Source: Clostridium sp. CAG:492
GTDB taxonomy: Bacteria; Bacillota; Clostridia; TANB77; CAG-508
DNA: 7,898 bases
Assembly: GCA_000434335.1 (NCBI GenBank)
Contig: FR878284.1
Location: forward strand, 1 to 7,898
Direction of reading: 5' to 3'
In this document: piece by piece, positions 5,884 through 7,898 of the stretch
Numbering within the stretch: the stretch's first letter is position 1
Layout: the number at the start of each line of letters is the position of its first letter
Notes under the pieces: model-generated
What the model was told of the DNA's origin: nothing
Database searches by the model: none
The model's input: only the letters and a program-made list of their open reading frames with translations
Program-made: the position numbers and the translations under genes

Positions 5884-6630
5884 ATGATTATACGAATTAT
5901 GTATATATCATGTAAAAAAGGTATGATGAAAGCATTAAAGAAAAATCAAATTGTTATATTTGCAATAGCTCTAATGTTAATTACAGCTGGCTATTTAAAT
6001 TATACAATGCAAACAGAGCAAACTGCTCAAACATCAGGTACAATAAACAATGAAGAAATGGCAGGAATAGGTGATGCCAAACTTGTAAGTACTGATTTAA
6101 ATAATGCAATACCACAAAATAATGTGGAACAAAAAAATGATGTGGCAAATACCACAAATAGTACAGTAAATGCAGATAATAAAAGTAAAACAGAAAATAG
6201 TGTAAATCAGTCAAGTGATGTTAAAAATCAAACAAATACAACAAAAGAAACTACAACAACATCAGCAAAAGAGACTACAGATACTGAAAAATATTTTGCT
6301 GAATCAAAATTAGAAAGAGAAAATATGTATTCAGAAATGTTAGAATCATATCAATCAATTTTAGCAAGTACAAATGTATCTGCAGAGCAAAAATCAACAT
6401 CACAAAAAGAAATAAGTACAATAAACAGTCAAAAAAATGCAATAATGATAGCTGAGAATTTAATAAAAAATAAAGGGTTTAAAGATGTTGTAATATTTGT
6501 AAATAATGATAGTATAAGTGTAGTAGTAAAAGCGGAAAAATTACAAGAATCAGATATAGCACAAATACAAAGTATAGTTCAAAGAGAGCTAAATGCAAAA
6601 GTTGAAAATATACATATAAGTAATAAATAA
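5884..6630 (+). CDS. spoIIIAH: Stage III sporulation protein AH
   Basis: SpoIIIAH is the mother-cell partner of forespore SpoIIQ; the two meet between the membranes to form the SpoIIIA-SpoIIQ channel. From 5884 (248 residues) there is a basic start, a single membrane anchor (about 22-40, QIVIFAIALMLITAGYLNY) and a long N/T/S/K-rich low-complexity linker (about 42-133). A helix with SKLERENMYSEMLESYQSIL (141-160) precedes the ring-building (YscJ/FliF-like) domain (about 165-248), which includes ENLIKNKGFKDVVIFVNND and SVVVKAEKLQESDIAQIQSI. The start is uncertain. ATG 5884 is only 3 bases from a good GGGAG site (5876-5880). Family members usually start just before K-x-N-Q, favouring the ATGs at 5923 or 5926 behind a weak AAAAAAGG (5914-5921), which would give about 234-235 residues. 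It is the last spoIIIA gene; I saw no clear terminator after it. Confidence 0.93.
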   Translation: MIIRIMYISCKKGMMKALKKNQIVIFAIALMLITAGYLNYTMQTEQTAQTSGTINNEEMAGIGDAKLVSTDLNNAIPQNNVEQKNDVANTTNSTVNADNKSKTENSVNQSSDVKNQTNTTKETTTTSAKETTDTEKYFAESKLERENMYSEMLESYQSILASTNVSAEQKSTSQKEISTINSQKNAIMIAENLIKNKGFKDVVIFVNNDSISVVVKAEKLQESDIAQIQSIVQRELNAKVENIHISNK

Positions 6631-6648
6631 AAAATTATTAAATTTATA

Positions 6649-6678
6649 TTGTAAAAATAATATTGTTTGGTATAGAAT
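6649..6678 (+). promoter_or_regulatory. Possible promoter of the phosphate permease gene
   Basis: TTGTAA (6649-6654, 4/6 to TTGACA) and TAGAAT (6673-6678, 5/6 to TATAAT) are separated by 18 bases, about 55 bases before the ATG at 6733. A perfect TTGACA at 6696-6701 has no -10 at a suitable distance. The spacing suggests the permease is transcribed separately from the sporulation operon, but read-through cannot be excluded as no terminator was seen. Confidence 0.4.
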
Positions 6679-6732
6679 AGTAATGACAACAGAATTTGAC
6701 ACAAAAGAAAAATACAAAAGCGGGGGAGAACA

Positions 6733-7725
6733 ATGTTTTTACAAATAATAATTGTTATAATAATTGTATTGTTAATATTTACAAATGGAATAACAGATGC
6801 TCCAAATGCAATAGCAACAATAGTAGGCTCTAAAACAATGAAATTTAGAAAGGCTGCTTTCATAAGTGCAATTTTTAATTTTATTGGAATTATAGTAATG
6901 AGTTTTATTAATATATCTGTAGCTGATTGCATAAGTTCAATGGTAAATTTAAATGATACAAAAGGTGGAATGATTGTATTAATTTCAGCAATGGCATCTG
7001 TAATATTATTTGCATTAATAGCAATGCAATTTGGAATACCAACAAGTGAAACACATGGTCTTGTGGCAGGGTTAACAGGCGCAGCATTTGCATTATATGG
7101 AGCAGGTTCTATAAATTTAGGTGAATGGCAGAATATTGGAATTGGATTAATATGGTCAGTGGTTGGAACTTTTATATTAAGTTATGTTATTACAAAATTA
7201 TTAAAAGGATTATTAAATAAACTAAAAAGCAAGGTTATTTCAGATTTTCAAGTACTGGGAATGTGTGCAATGTCATTTATGCATGGTGCACAAGATGGTC
7301 AAAAGTTTATAGGCATATTAATAATTTATAATTATATAATAAAGGGGCTAGCAATACCAGATGTATTAATACCATCTGAAAATTTAGCATCAATTGTATT
7401 TACTGCATTAGTGATGTTTATAGGAGTTTCAATTGGAGGAGAAAAAATAGTTCAAAATATAGGTTCAAATATGACCGCACTTGATAATAAGCAAGCTTTA
7501 TGTAGCGATATAGCAACATCTGCAACAATTTTGGTAGCAAGTTTAAACGGAATACCAGTAAGTACAACACACGTAAAAACAGTTTCTATTATTGGTGTTG
7601 GAAAAAGTGAAAAACAACAGGTGAGCAAAAAATCGGTATTGCAAATAATAAATGCCTGGGTATTAACATTTCCATTTTGCCTGGTTGTTTCATATATTTT
7701 AGCAAAGGTTTTAATTAAATTTTAA
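6733..7725 (+). CDS. PiT-family inorganic phosphate permease
   Basis: The product is a 330-residue polytopic membrane protein of the PiT (PF01384) family, which couples phosphate uptake to H+ or Na+ (or carries metal-phosphate). The family's inverted duplication is visible. The first half has NGITDAPNAIATIVGSKT (18-35) and GIPTSETHGLVAG (101-113); the second has FMHGAQDGQKFIG (182-194) and GIPVSTTHV (273-281). The acidic residues D22 and D188 in the two signature motifs correspond to substrate/cation positions in the family. The second signature reads HGAQDGQK rather than the common HGANDVANA. The length fits the shorter bacterial members without a long central loop. GGGGGAG (6722-6728) lies 4 bases before the ATG. 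No PhoU-like/DUF47 partner, frequent beside such genes, is seen within the window. It lies 102 bases downstream of spoIIIAH and has no evident role in sporulation. Confidence 0.93.
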   Translation: MFLQIIIVIIIVLLIFTNGITDAPNAIATIVGSKTMKFRKAAFISAIFNFIGIIVMSFINISVADCISSMVNLNDTKGGMIVLISAMASVILFALIAMQFGIPTSETHGLVAGLTGAAFALYGAGSINLGEWQNIGIGLIWSVVGTFILSYVITKLLKGLLNKLKSKVISDFQVLGMCAMSFMHGAQDGQKFIGILIIYNYIIKGLAIPDVLIPSENLASIVFTALVMFIGVSIGGEKIVQNIGSNMTALDNKQALCSDIATSATILVASLNGIPVSTTHVKTVSIIGVGKSEKQQVSKKSVLQIINAWVLTFPFCLVVSYILAKVLIKF

Positions 7726-7732
7726 ATATAGG

Positions 7733-7762
7733 TTGTAAAAAATAAATAATTAATGTTATAAT
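7733..7762 (+). promoter_or_regulatory. Promoter upstream of the last gene
   Basis: A consensus -10 TATAAT (7757-7762) is preceded by TG at 7754-7755 (extended -10). TTGTAA (7733-7738, 4/6 to TTGACA) is 18 bases upstream. Transcription would start near 7769, about 40 bases before the ATG at 7808. This is the best vegetative-type promoter in the window. Confidence 0.65.
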
Positions 7763-7807
7763 ACAAAAAGCAAAAAAAGATGAATTAGGGAAGGAGTGAT
7801 ATATAAT

Positions 7808-7898
7808 ATGAAAAATGCAATAAAATGGATCTTTTTTATAATACTAATAGTAGTGTTTGCAATAGATGTAGCTGGTTTTTGGAAATACAAACTAAAAA
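7808..7898 (+). CDS. Unidentified membrane protein, N-terminal 30 residues (3' partial)
   Basis: An ATG at 7808 with AAGGAG (7791-7796) 11 bases upstream opens a frame running off the right edge. The visible part, MKNAIKWIFFIILIVVFAID followed by VAGFWKYKLK, is a short basic start, one hydrophobic segment (about 7-25) and a basic stretch. That fits a signal anchor or first membrane helix with the next domain outside. I do not recognise the family. It has its own promoter (7733-7762), so it is probably a separate unit from the phosphate permease. Confidence 0.7.
   Translation, partial: MKNAIKWIFFIILIVVFAIDVAGFWKYKLK

Noticed and set aside
6696..6701. Perfect TTGACA box before the phosphate permease
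   Set aside because: No -10-like hexamer lies 15-19 bases downstream; that position is taken by the G-rich ribosome site.
1..7898. CRISPR arrays, tRNA or rRNA genes, riboswitches, defence or toxin-antitoxin modules
   Set aside because: No regularly spaced repeats, no cloverleaf or rRNA-like GC-rich segments were recognised, and all gaps over 100 bases are short and accounted for.

Overview
The window looks like the chromosome of an AT-rich, endospore-forming member of the Bacillota, most likely a clostridial lineage. The main evidence is a complete run of spoIIIAA to spoIIIAH. Purine-rich Shine-Dalgarno sites before most genes, A-ending codons and an Rpn-type nuclease/transposase tail at the left edge fit that picture. 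All complete genes are on the plus strand. Genus cannot be read from this window.

Layout. Positions 1-170 hold the C-terminal tail of a PD-(D/E)XK (Rpn-like) nuclease/transposase, closed by a hairpin terminator at 181-213. A promoter with an extended -10 (280-308) leads into yebC (369-1094), a YebC/PmpR family protein, with a hairpin terminator at 1112-1153. Next comes the sporulation operon: spoIIIAA (1263-2105), spoIIIAB (2157-2666), spoIIIAC (2724-2918), spoIIIAD (2932-3318), spoIIIAE (3349-4498), spoIIIAF (4605-5207), spoIIIAG (5229-5828) and spoIIIAH (5884-6630). Downstream lie a PiT-type phosphate permease (6733-7725), with its own likely promoter, and the first 30 codons of an unidentified membrane protein (from 7808) behind a strong extended -10 promoter.

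How the genes work together. The eight SpoIIIA proteins are made in the mother cell. With forespore SpoIIQ (not in this window) they form the secretion-like channel across the two membranes around the engulfed forespore. SpoIIIAA is the cytosolic ATPase. AB is a GspF-like membrane protein, and AC, AD and AE are polytopic membrane components. AF, AG and AH carry single or paired membrane anchors with ring-building extracellular domains.

There is no sign of an undescribed system; this is a known sporulation locus. What stands out is two apparent lesions. First, a perfect 200-bp palindrome (1033-1232) mirrors the last 20 codons and terminator of yebC about the terminator's centre, and its far end abuts spoIIIAA where the gene's start and ribosome binding site should be. 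Second, spoIIIAE has a one-base frameshift around 3446-3458 that separates its signal peptide from the rest of the protein. Because the rest of the operon looks intact, assembly or sequencing error is the simplest explanation for both, but sporulation-gene decay or a real rearrangement cannot be excluded from the sequence. The yebC-spoIIIAA adjacency depends on that suspicious junction.
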